64,000 nucleotides of DNA from CAYNVS01 sp964400725 (lineage in GTDB: Bacteria; Myxococcota_A; SURF-8; CAYNVS01), in assembly GCA_964400725.1 (NCBI GenBank), contig CAYNVS010000008.1, forward strand, positions 1 to 64,000, given 5' to 3'. Each line of letters starts with the position of its first letter. Positions within the stretch are counted from its first letter, which is position 1. Both the position numbers and the translations under genes were made by a program. The notes under the pieces were generated by a model. That model did no database searches and was not told the DNA's origin. It was given only the letters and a program-made list of their open reading frames with translations. Of this stretch, positions 34,318-41,747 are shown piece by piece.

Positions 34318-35658
34318 TTAAATTATTAATTCTTGTCCGCCTTTTCGGCTCTTTTTCAATCCGTGCTTCGCCATGCGCCTGTAAAGAGTCGCTCTTCCTA
34401 CGCCTAAAGCCTTGGCGGCGCGGCCGATGTCTCCGTTGAACGCGTTTACGGCGTGCTCGACGTGAGCGTTTATAACCTCGTCGAGCTTTCTAATCCCCGC
34501 GCTCTTGTCGAGGTATTCGTCGGACGACGAAAATTCAGATTTCTGCCCGTTCGGATTCAGAACGGTTTTAACCATTTCCAAAGTTATCAACGAGCCGTCG
34601 TAACGCCAAATTATTTTTTCGATAACCGACTTTAATTCGTTGAAGTTAAAATTCCACGGTTGACGCGCCAGCAGGTCGAGAGCCGAAGGCGAAAAGTCCA
34701 TGAAATACTTTCCCTCCCCTTCCGTTATTTTGCGAAGAAGTTCCATCGCAATGTAAGGAACGTCCTCGCATCTTTCTTTGAGAGGCGGAATTTCGACCGA
34801 ATTGCCCGCAAAAAGAGCGTAAAATCTATCCGAGACGAGGCCTTCTTCGCGCATCCGTTGAAGACTTAGATTGGAAGCGACGATAAATTTGACCTTTTTT
34901 ATTTTATACTCGTTTTTCGCAAAATAATCGCATATTTTATTTTGCAGAGCCTTTGAAAGATTTTCCGCGCCCTCGCAGAAAAGCGTCATGTTGCCGCGCT
35001 TGCCGATTTGAAGCTCAAGATCGGGGTTCTGCAAAATAACCGACTCGGCTTCAAACAATATTTTATCGACGCGCTCGAACATTCCGTAACCGCCTAGGTC
35101 GTGAATGTAGTGAGCGACTTTCATAAGGTGGCTGCCCTGCGGACCGGCGATAAGAACCGGATTAACGCCCGCGGCAAACCTCTCTATTTTTTCGTTGACG
35201 GATTTTATTTCCTTCGACGTTCCTAAAAGCTCCGCGGGAAAAGCCTTTTTGCGCGCCGCCGGAGTTTCGTGGATTTTAAGCCACAGCCGGTAGCTTGAGG
35301 CGTGCTGCGCCACGGTCTCCTGAAGCAGCTCGAATGTCGGCGATAAAAGCAGATCGGTTACCTTGAGCCGCATAATCTCGACGACCCTTTCCGGGTCTAT
35401 GGCGCGCTCGGCCAGGACAAGCACGGGAAGCATCTCGCGCTCGGCGAGTATTTTGGCCGCAATTTGCGGCGTCGATTCGGCGTGTCCGTTTAAAATGGCC
35501 AAATCGACTTCGTTCGAGACCACGGCGCGCAGCAGATTGCCCATTTTGCTGTATTGCTTCAGAGAGGCGCCTTTTTCTTCCAGCTTGGCCATGTTGTCGT
35601 TAAAGGACAAATTGTTCTCCGAAGCGGCCATCAACCCGATTTTAATAGCTTTACTCAT
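34318..35658 (-). CDS. Fis-type regulator with pseudo-receiver and decayed sigma54-activator core
   Basis: 446 residues. Residues 1-120 fold-match a receiver domain but show no phosphoacceptor Asp. Residues ~140-360 follow the NtrC AAA+ order (LGTSKEIKSVNEKIERFA, then Walker A, Walker B, ALQNKI, DRFYAL, IPPLKERCEDVPYIA, W-N-F-N-F-N-E-L), yet Walker A reads GPQGSHLMK instead of G-E-S/T-G-T-G-K-E, the G-A-F-T-G-A loop is missing with ~40 residues, and Walker B reads MTLFCEGAE. The C-terminal Fis helix-turn-helix (IGRAAKALGVGRATLYRRMA) is intact. It should bind DNA but not remodel sigma54. Possibly regulates or is regulated by the adjacent partner-switching cassette. Confidence 0.82.
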   Translation of the reverse strand: MSKAIKIGLMAASENNLSFNDNMAKLEEKGASLKQYSKMGNLLRAVVSNEVDLAILNGHAESTPQIAAKILAEREMLPVLVLAERAIDPERVVEIMRLKVTDLLLSPTFELLQETVAQHASSYRLWLKIHETPAARKKAFPAELLGTSKEIKSVNEKIERFAAGVNPVLIAGPQGSHLMKVAHYIHDLGGYGMFERVDKILFEAESVILQNPDLELQIGKRGNMTLFCEGAENLSKALQNKICDYFAKNEYKIKKVKFIVASNLSLQRMREEGLVSDRFYALFAGNSVEIPPLKERCEDVPYIAMELLRKITEGEGKYFMDFSPSALDLLARQPWNFNFNELKSVIEKIIWRYDGSLITLEMVKTVLNPNGQKSEFSSSDEYLDKSAGIRKLDEVINAHVEHAVNAFNGDIGRAAKALGVGRATLYRRMAKHGLKKSRKGGQELII

Positions 35659-35684
35659 GTTTCTACTTCCTCTTTAGGATGATA

Positions 35685-35712
35685 TTTTTATAAATTTATT
35701 ACAGCCTGTCAA
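35685..35712 (-). promoter_or_regulatory. Candidate promoter of the regulator/partner-switching operon
   Basis: On the minus strand TTGACA (35712-35707), 16 bp, TAAAAA (35690-35685). The -35 is perfect, the -10 only fair. The start codon follows 27 bp later with AAAGAGGAAG as ribosome binding site. Confidence 0.42.
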
Positions 35713-35760
35713 GATAAGTAAAACTTAATTTGTTAATTAATCATAAAACCAATCGCGATT

Positions 35761-35798
35761 TTAGGCAAGTATTATTAATTATTATTCGGATTGCCTAA
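35761..35798. promoter_or_regulatory. 8-bp perfect inverted repeat in divergent promoter region
   Basis: TTAGGCAA (35761-35768) and TTGCCTAA (35791-35798) are perfect complements 22 bp apart, so arm centres are about three helical turns apart. It lies between the two divergent candidate promoters, so it may be an operator for the tdh-like gene, the regulator gene, or both. Confidence 0.4.
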
Positions 35799-35846
35799 TT
35801 TGACGCGACGCATTAAAAGCCGGTTTTTATAAAATAAAAAGCTCGT

Positions 35847-35875
35847 TTGACTTCCCGCGGATACATATATACAAT
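35847..35875 (+). promoter_or_regulatory. Sigma70-type promoter of the tdh-like gene
   Basis: TTGACT (35847-35852), 17 bp, TACAAT (35870-35875). It sits 57 bp before the ATG at 35932. Confidence 0.68.
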
Positions 35876-35931
35876 CGCAATTGCTTGAAAAAGGGGGAGT
35901 TTTTCAACAAATCATCTTAGGAGCCATTAAC

Positions 35932-36963
35932 ATGAAAGCGATAAGAAAATTGACGGCGTCGGCGGGCGCGGACGTTTGCGACGTTCCCGTTCCGACTATC
36001 GGAGACGACGGAGTCTTGGTAAAGGTTAAGGCCGCCAGCGTTTGCGGCACCGACATTCACATATACGGCTGGGATAAATGGTCGCAGAACCGAATCAAAC
36101 CGCCCATGACGTTCGGGCACGAATTCTCCGGCGAGGTGGTGGAAAAGGGCAAGAACGTAAAATCCATTAAAATCGGCGACAAGATAAGCGCCGAGACGCA
36201 TATTCCCTGCGGTTATTGTTACACCTGCCGCACCGGCAACATGCACCTTTGCGAAAATCTTAAAATACTCGGCGTCGATACGGACGGAGCTTTCGCCGAA
36301 TACGTCGCGCTGCCCGAAATCTGCGCATGGAAAAATCCGCCCGAAATGCCCGATAATTTCGCGTCCATCCAAGAGCCGCTCGGCAACGCCTGCTACACGG
36401 TGGCCGAAGGACATGTTCAGGGCAAACAGGTCGTAATCTTTGGAGACGGCCCTATAGGAATATTCGCGACGGCCATTGCGCGCGCGTTCGGCGCGACGAA
36501 GATAATAGGCGTCGGCCTCAACGAATACCGCATGAACATGATGAGCAAGATGAATCCCGACTGCGTTCTGTCGGCCAAGGACGAACGCCTGCGCGAAAAA
36601 ATTCTGGACATAACCCACGGCGGACCGGAAGTGATTTTGGAAATGAGCGGAGCGCCCAAAGCGGTGGAAGATTCTTTCAAGGTTATTAGGCGCATGGGAA
36701 CTCTCGTCTTCTTCGGCATTCCTTCCGCTCCGCTTACGGTTGACATAGCGGAGGGCGTCATTTTCAAAGGTTTGAAAATGGTCGGCATAAACGGCCGTAA
36801 AATGTTCGAGACTTGGTATCAGGTTTCAGGTCTTGTCGCCAACCACAGGCTCGACCTTTCCAGCGTTATGACGCACGAGTTCAAACTCGAACAGATAGAC
36901 GAGGCGATGAAACTTTTGGATCCGAAAAATCCGCAGGCCGGGAAAATAGTTTTAAGACCTTAA
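35932..36963 (+). CDS. tdh: L-threonine 3-dehydrogenase-like zinc alcohol dehydrogenase
   Basis: 343 residues, the length of TDH. ATG 35932 follows TTAGGAG with 8 nt spacing; an upstream in-frame TTG is not needed. Catalytic zinc ligands Cys in VCGTDIHIYGWDKWSQ, His-Glu in FGHEFSGEV; structural zinc Cys cluster CGYCYTCRTGNMHLC; NAD-binding VVIFGDGPIGIFA. The I-Y-x-W-D-x-W-S-Q string is characteristic of threonine dehydrogenase, which oxidises threonine to 2-amino-3-ketobutyrate with NAD+. The usual partner gene kbl is not adjacent, so a related polyol dehydrogenase remains possible. Confidence 0.85.
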   Translation: MKAIRKLTASAGADVCDVPVPTIGDDGVLVKVKAASVCGTDIHIYGWDKWSQNRIKPPMTFGHEFSGEVVEKGKNVKSIKIGDKISAETHIPCGYCYTCRTGNMHLCENLKILGVDTDGAFAEYVALPEICAWKNPPEMPDNFASIQEPLGNACYTVAEGHVQGKQVVIFGDGPIGIFATAIARAFGATKIIGVGLNEYRMNMMSKMNPDCVLSAKDERLREKILDITHGGPEVILEMSGAPKAVEDSFKVIRRMGTLVFFGIPSAPLTVDIAEGVIFKGLKMVGINGRKMFETWYQVSGLVANHRLDLSSVMTHEFKLEQIDEAMKLLDPKNPQAGKIVLRP

Positions 36964-36981
36964 AACAGCCGGAGGAAGGCG

Positions 36982-37284
36982 ATGGAGAGTCAATCGTTGT
37001 GCCCGCATTGCGGCAAGGCGCTCGACGTTTCGCGCGCGGTAGGCTTCAACGAATCATGCCCGTTTTGCCGAAACGATCTGCACGTCTGTTTGGCGTGCAG
37101 ACATTACGATAACCGGTACAACAACGCGTGCAAAGAGCCCAAGGCCGACGTTGTCGTAGATAAAGACAGGCGCAACCTTTGCGAATGGTTTGAATGGAGC
37201 GGAGGGCGTTTCGACTCTAAAGAGGCCGACGAGGCCGCAAAAGCTAAGGAAGCGCTGGAAAAACTTTTTAAAAAACTTACTTAA
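36982..37284 (+). CDS. Small zinc-ribbon protein of unknown function
   Basis: 100 residues. Four Cys pairs or single Cys suggest two zinc sites: CPHCGKAL, CPFCRNDLHVCLACRHYD and later C-K-E-P and N-L-C-E-W-F-E-W. The C-terminal third is a Lys/Ala/Glu helix. GGAGGAAGGCG stands before the ATG. It lies 18 bp behind tdh and 144 bp before the TPR gene. I recognise the general pattern of a conserved hypothetical but no function. Confidence 0.72.
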   Translation: MESQSLCPHCGKALDVSRAVGFNESCPFCRNDLHVCLACRHYDNRYNNACKEPKADVVVDKDRRNLCEWFEWSGGRFDSKEADEAAKAKEALEKLFKKLT

Positions 37285-37428
37285 CCGCATAAGCGGGCGG
37301 TAAATAATCCGCCGAAATTCCCGCGAAAGAGATTGTTTCGGACGGCCTCAAATCCGTCTATCTATATTTTACGCATTGAATTTCACCGCCGAGCGCGGAT
37401 TGTCGTTTTAAGAACGAACGAGGAGCTA

Positions 37429-38382
37429 ATGTCTTACGAAGACGAAATTATTAAAGAAATCAAACGATTGGAAAAAGAAATTATAGACTCCCGCAACATG
37501 AGCATAAAGACCGACGCGGGAATGAAAAACTTGTACGCGGAGCTTAAGCAGATTGTTTATAATCAGCAGAAGCAAAGCCGGTCGGTAAAAATTCACTCGG
37601 TTTTCGCCTATCTTTTATTCGTCGCCGTAATCGGAGCCGCCGCTTTTTTAATGTCAACATATTACAACGACGCGGTAAAACAGCAAAACGCGCAGTTGTT
37701 GGACAGAATCGCCAAAGTTGAGGCCGAGGCAAAAGAGTTGAGAATGTTCAAAGAGCAAACCGAGGCCGGAGAAGTTCACACTTTCAGCCTTTATGAAAGC
37801 GTAAAGAACGGCAAAGACGAAGAGGCGATAAAGCTGTACGCCAACTTGAACCGCAAAGGGGTAAACAAAACGCTTATGTCCATGCTGGACAAAGAGATAG
37901 CGGCCATAAGGGAGCGTCTAGCCGAAAAGCATTACTCCGAAGCGGTAAACCTGTACAAAATAGGAAGCTACGCCAACGCGGCCAGAGAATACAAAGCGGC
38001 GATAGAGCTCTCGGACGAAATGAAAAAGAAGCCCTCCATCTATTACAATTTAGCGTTCGCGCTGATAGAATCGAAAAATTATAAAGAGGCTCTGCCTATA
38101 ATAGACGAGGCGATGAAGCAGAACGCGAAAGCCGAAGATTACGCCAAAGCGCAATACATGAAAGGGCTCGCGATAGAAAATACCGGCTCCAAGGAAGAGG
38201 CCGTCGCCTACTACGAAGAAGCTATGCAAACCGTTTCGCGCCCGTATTATCGAACGAAAATGAAAGAGCGCTCGAACGCGCTGGTAAAAAAAATCAAAAA
38301 AGCGGAGGACGAAGCGGACGAAGGAGGCGAAGAACCCGCAGCCGGCGGAGAGCTTAAAAAGAAAAAGCGCCGAAAGGATTAA
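37429..38382 (+). CDS. Membrane-anchored TPR protein
   Basis: 317 residues from ATG 37429 (GAGGAG upstream); the frame opens at 37333 without support. Residues 1-50 form a charged helix, ~57-77 one membrane segment (VFAYLLFVAVIGAAAFLMST), ~90-110 a coiled coil, and ~160-290 hold about three TPR-like repeats (YSEAVNLYKIGSYANAAREY, IYYNLAFALIESKNYKEALP, AQYMKGLAIENTGSKEEAVA). The tail is Lys/Glu-rich. Topology and partners are unknown; TPRs suggest a scaffold role in the periplasm or cytoplasm. The next gene begins 3 bp behind. Confidence 0.75.
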   Translation: MSYEDEIIKEIKRLEKEIIDSRNMSIKTDAGMKNLYAELKQIVYNQQKQSRSVKIHSVFAYLLFVAVIGAAAFLMSTYYNDAVKQQNAQLLDRIAKVEAEAKELRMFKEQTEAGEVHTFSLYESVKNGKDEEAIKLYANLNRKGVNKTLMSMLDKEIAAIRERLAEKHYSEAVNLYKIGSYANAAREYKAAIELSDEMKKKPSIYYNLAFALIESKNYKEALPIIDEAMKQNAKAEDYAKAQYMKGLAIENTGSKEEAVAYYEEAMQTVSRPYYRTKMKERSNALVKKIKKAEDEADEGGEEPAAGGELKKKKRRKD

Positions 38383-38385
38383 TAA

Positions 38386-39318
38386 GTGAAAAGCCTCATG
38401 CTTCCGCTGCCGCCCAAACGCAATAAGGCTCTCGCCGTCAGAATTTTCGCCTACTTGTTTGTCGTCGTCTTTCTGCTGCCCGGCGGAGCGGCTTACCGAT
38501 GGCTTCACATGCCGCGTTTAAAGCCGACTACAAATCCGGCGGAATTCGGATTTTTCTATTACGACGTATATTTTCAAGCTAAGGACGGCGTAAAGCTTTC
38601 GGGCTGGGCGGTTTACCCTACGAACTACCTTAACGTTGACGCGCCGGTCTATCCGCCCGTAGTAATATGCCACGGCATAGGCGGCAACAGAGAGCAAATG
38701 GCCGCAAACATAGGCATACTTGTAACCGGCGGCGTTCCGGCCTTCGCCTTCGACTTCAGAGGGCACGGAGAATCCGGCGGAGACGTCATTACGGTAGGCT
38801 ACAACGAAAGGCTCGATTTAGACGCGGCCATAGACGCGGCAAAGGCTGCTTTCAACGCCGAAAAAGTCTTCCTGTGGGGGCTGTCGATGGGCGCGGCGAC
38901 TTCCGCGCTGGTCGGCCCAAAGCGCGGCGACGTTGCCGGAATGATTCTCGAATCGACTTTCGACAATCTCGCCAACACCATAAATAAGCACGCCGGACTT
39001 TATTTCAGGCTGCCGGAATACCCTTTTGCGCCTATAATTAAATTTTGGATAAGGCTGATTGCCGGCGTTAAAATAGAGGATGTTTCGCCGATAGATTCGC
39101 TGGCGGCCATAACCAACAACCTGCCGCTTCTGATGATTGGAAGCAAGGAAGACTTCCGTATGCCTCCCGAACTCGTTCAGCGTATATTCGACGCCGCGGC
39201 TACCGCAAATAAACGCATTTGGATAGTCGATAAAGGCGGACACGGCGGAATTATGTTCGCCAACCAAGAAATTTACGCGCAGAACGCTCTGAGCTTTATT
39301 TACAAATACGGCAAATAG
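38386..39318 (+). CDS. Membrane-anchored alpha/beta hydrolase
   Basis: 310 residues from GTG 38386 (AAAGGA upstream; an in-frame ATG at 38398 is the alternative). One hydrophobic segment (~18-36) is followed by a soluble alpha/beta-hydrolase: oxyanion region VVICHGIGGNREQ, FDFRGHGESGG, nucleophile Ser in WGLSMGAAT, acid Asp in GSKEDFRMP and His in KGGHGGIMF. It looks like the BEM46/YqkD group of serine hydrolases of unknown substrate. Couples to the TPR gene. Confidence 0.85.
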   Translation: MKSLMLPLPPKRNKALAVRIFAYLFVVVFLLPGGAAYRWLHMPRLKPTTNPAEFGFFYYDVYFQAKDGVKLSGWAVYPTNYLNVDAPVYPPVVICHGIGGNREQMAANIGILVTGGVPAFAFDFRGHGESGGDVITVGYNERLDLDAAIDAAKAAFNAEKVFLWGLSMGAATSALVGPKRGDVAGMILESTFDNLANTINKHAGLYFRLPEYPFAPIIKFWIRLIAGVKIEDVSPIDSLAAITNNLPLLMIGSKEDFRMPPELVQRIFDAAATANKRIWIVDKGGHGGIMFANQEIYAQNALSFIYKYGK

Positions 39319-39338
39319 TTAGCCGCGGAAAATCTTAT

Positions 39339-39941
39339 TTACTTTTTTAAATCTTTTTCGTTCGACGTTTTTTGAGTTCTGAACGAAACCGCGCCAAATA
39401 GTCTATTCCACCACGACTGCTCCCGCTCGCGGGCGTTGGAAGCCATTCGCTCCAAACGTATTCTCTCTTCCGTGGCCTCGCGCCTCATGCGTATTTCGCG
39501 CTCCTCTTGATGTATTCTAAGACGCTCGGCTTTTTCCTCTTTTTGACGCTTCAGCTCCTCAAGCGGATCGGCGGCGGCGTTCTCGCGTTTTACGCATTTT
39601 ACCTTCGAATCTTCTTTTTTAGCCATATCGGCCAAAAGTTTTTCCCGCTGGCGGACAATGTCCCTTCCGACGACGGGAATCCCCGCTTTTTGCAAAGCCT
39701 TTTTTAAAACCAGAGTCGTTTTGCGGACGTCTATTCGGCTGGTTTTTATCCCGGCGGCGTAAGCGCCGGCGTCAACCGCGGACGGCAGAAGCTCAACCTC
39801 TACGTACGGCTCTTCTTTTTCAAGGCAGGAGCTCAGCCGCTCGAACAAAGCGGCTCGAACGACCTGCATAACCTCGTCGTCCAGCCTGTACTCCCTCTGC
39901 ATCCCTTTTGCGATTTCGTACACCTCGTCTGCTTTGCTCAT
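39339..39941 (-). CDS. Hypothetical protein with long charged coiled coil
   Basis: 200 residues from ATG 39941 (GGGGATGGAA upstream). Residues ~1-100 are a mixed alpha/beta domain (DEVYEIAKGMQREYRLDDEV), ~105-190 are one uninterrupted Arg/Glu/Lys helix with heptad character (EELKRQKEEKAERLRIHQEE). I do not recognise a family. It converges on the hydrolase gene with a 20-bp gap. Confidence 0.6.
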   Translation of the reverse strand: MSKADEVYEIAKGMQREYRLDDEVMQVVRAALFERLSSCLEKEEPYVEVELLPSAVDAGAYAAGIKTSRIDVRKTTLVLKKALQKAGIPVVGRDIVRQREKLLADMAKKEDSKVKCVKRENAAADPLEELKRQKEEKAERLRIHQEEREIRMRREATEERIRLERMASNAREREQSWWNRLFGAVSFRTQKTSNEKDLKK

Positions 39942-40091
39942 TTTCCATCCCCATGGCAATTGATGTATTGTTGCCGCGCCCTTTGTTTTGCGCGCCCAAA
40001 AAAGTTTCGCGGGACGCAAATTAAATCGAAACTGCGCGAAAAAAATTCATCCGTAAAACGTCCCGCGTTCTTTCCCTCTTTGTTTTGGCCT

Positions 40092-40331
40092 TTAGTCGAT
40101 TCCTTTGCGCCGCAATACGACGACGGTTTTACCCGGAGCGTCGAACGCGCCGGCTTTATGCCCGGAAACATAAATCTCAGCCCTCCCGACCGAGGCATGT
40201 TCTATTACGGCTTCGCCATACCTGTTTGTAAAAGAAGGTTTCGTCAATCCGCCTGGAAAAGCCAGCTCGACTCTCGCTCCAACCGCCGCCGCGCCGTCTT
40301 CGTAATCAATAGTAATCGTAGATATTGGCAT
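40092..40331 (-). CDS. Small Ig-fold-like hypothetical protein
   Basis: 79 residues. Strand pattern and glycine turns (AVGARVELAFPGGLTKPSFT, GEAVIEHASVGRAEIYVSGH) resemble a carboxypeptidase-regulatory/Ig-like sandwich. No signal peptide. AAAGGCGGGCGG precedes the ATG. Function unknown; the C-terminal VVVLRRKGID is strand-like. Confidence 0.5.
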   Translation of the reverse strand: MPISTITIDYEDGAAAVGARVELAFPGGLTKPSFTNRYGEAVIEHASVGRAEIYVSGHKAGAFDAPGKTVVVLRRKGID

Positions 40332-40754
40332 TTTTCCGCCCGCCTTTAGTTTTATAATAATACTGCGAGAACATACCGCCGCATCATTCTCGTCCTAATT
40401 GAAATTTCTTTAACTACCCAACCACATTTTCATTATTGCATAAACGGCAGTGTAGTCAAGATTAAAATCGCTTATACCGAATATACTTCCCGCTCAGTTC
40501 CCAGTTTGATAAAAAACCGCCGAAGCCGCGCGGAACAGCGGAGGTTTTTTAATTAATTCCCTTCTCATCCTTGTTTCCAACCGCCGGGAGCATGCGCCCC
40601 CTCGATGCAAACGCTTCGCTTTCAATATGAGCGAACGGTTTTAACCGCGTTGTTTAATTCTTCTTCATTCACGGAAAGCGGCCGGGGCGCTCCGTTATTT
40701 TATTATTGTTTTTAAGACAGTTGAATTTTATCTAAAAATTGCGTATAAACGCTT
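40332..40754. other. Intergenic region between divergent genes holding an orphan terminator
   Basis: Some 420 bp without a long frame. It contains a symmetric A6-stem-T6 hairpin at 40511-40550 (listed separately). On the minus strand a 16-codon frame starting GTG near 40677 reads V-N-E-E-E-L-N-N-A-V-K-T-V-R-S-Y and then stops, which looks like the start of a protein but cannot be extended. A short unannotated RNA would fit; none was recognised. Confidence 0.4.
40511..40550. terminator. Bidirectional terminator-like hairpin without an annotated transcript
   Basis: Arms AAAAAACCGCCG and CGGAGGTTTTTT pair at 11 of 12 positions, with an inner CCGCGCGG palindrome. Because it is flanked by A6 and T6 it would work in both directions, yet it sits between two divergent start codons. 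Confidence 0.6.
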
Positions 40755-41747
40755 ATGGGCGCGCTTTACGGCTTCATTGCCGAACGGAAACATAGGTGGA
40801 TTAGATTCGATGAATTGCTTTGCGCGTTGGAGCGCGAAAGGTCTCTCGACGCGGCGAGCCTTCTCGAATTCGATTCGCTGTACCGCGAAATCAATACCGA
40901 TTTGGCGCTCGCGCAAAACCGGCACCCCGACGGCGAATACGTCAAACTGCTGCGTTCGCTGCTGCTGCGGGCGCACAACCTTATTTATCCTTCTAAAAAA
41001 GAGATTGGAGCGGACGTTTCCGAATTCGCGCAAAAAACGCTTCCGTCCGCCGTCGCCGGGCATAAAAAATTAATACTCGCCGCGCTTGCGATATTTTCTC
41101 TGGGGCTTGCGGCAGGAGCGGTCGCGTCGGCTCGCCGTCCGGAAATAGGGGAAATATTTTTAGGCGCGGACAAAATCGCGGGGTTGCGGCGGGGCGAGCT
41201 ATGGACCAGCCAATTGCAGCAATCCGGATTATGGGCTTACTTTGCAATATTCGGCAACAACGCGGCCGTGGCTTTGCGCATGCTCGCATCAGGAATACTA
41301 GCCGGATTCGGCGGTTTTGCAGTTTTGTTGTACAACGGTTTTCATCTTGGGGCGATAGCGGCCGCGTGCGCGCGCTACAATATGCTGGGCGGCATATTGG
41401 AATTTATTTCCGCCCACGGTTTTTTAGAGATTTTCTGCGTTTTAATGGCCGGAGCCGCCGGAATTAATTTAGGGCTCGCCCTTTTCGCGCCGGGAAGACA
41501 TTCCCGCAAAACGGCTTTGGCGAGAGCCGGAGAGCGGAGCGCGCCGATTTTGATAGCGGTTATTCCGCTGCTGGCCGCCGCCGCCGCGATAGAAACTTTC
41601 ATTTCGCCCAGCCCCGCCGTTCCGCCCGCGTTCAAATTCGCTTTCGGCCCTTCGGTTTTGGCTTTGTTTTTATTTTACGTTTACGCGGCTTCGCAAGATA
41701 ACCGCGCAAGGAGAACGGCTCAAAAGGTTACTTCGCCTTCGGAATAA
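40755..41747 (+). CDS. SpoIIM/DUF95 family membrane protein
   Basis: 330 residues. A soluble N-terminal helical region (~1-100, LLEFDSLYREINTDLALAQN) precedes about six membrane segments. The family core is visible as F-G-N-N-A-A-V-A-L-R-M-L, then F-A-V-L-L-Y-N-G-F-H-L-G and FISAHGFLEIFCVLMAGAAG. The family is named after sporulation protein SpoIIM but is common in non-sporulating bacteria, often beside RDD proteins; no spore genes are seen here. Its 3' end overlaps the convergent lipoprotein gene by 20 bp. Confidence 0.85.
   Translation: MGALYGFIAERKHRWIRFDELLCALERERSLDAASLLEFDSLYREINTDLALAQNRHPDGEYVKLLRSLLLRAHNLIYPSKKEIGADVSEFAQKTLPSAVAGHKKLILAALAIFSLGLAAGAVASARRPEIGEIFLGADKIAGLRRGELWTSQLQQSGLWAYFAIFGNNAAVALRMLASGILAGFGGFAVLLYNGFHLGAIAAACARYNMLGGILEFISAHGFLEIFCVLMAGAAGINLGLALFAPGRHSRKTALARAGERSAPILIAVIPLLAAAAAIETFISPSPAVPPAFKFAFGPSVLALFLFYVYAASQDNRARRTAQKVTSPSE

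Noticed and set aside
35917..36618. 233-codon minus-strand frame across tdh
   Set aside because: It opposes zinc-ligand and NAD-binding motifs of tdh and has no start signal.
40377..40754. 6S, SRP or riboswitch RNA in the gap before the SpoIIM-like gene
   Set aside because: I compared by eye for known conserved cores and found none; only the orphan terminator is supported.
40755..41747. Sporulation gene implying a spore former
   Set aside because: The SpoIIM/DUF95 family is widespread in non-sporulating bacteria and no other spore gene is present.
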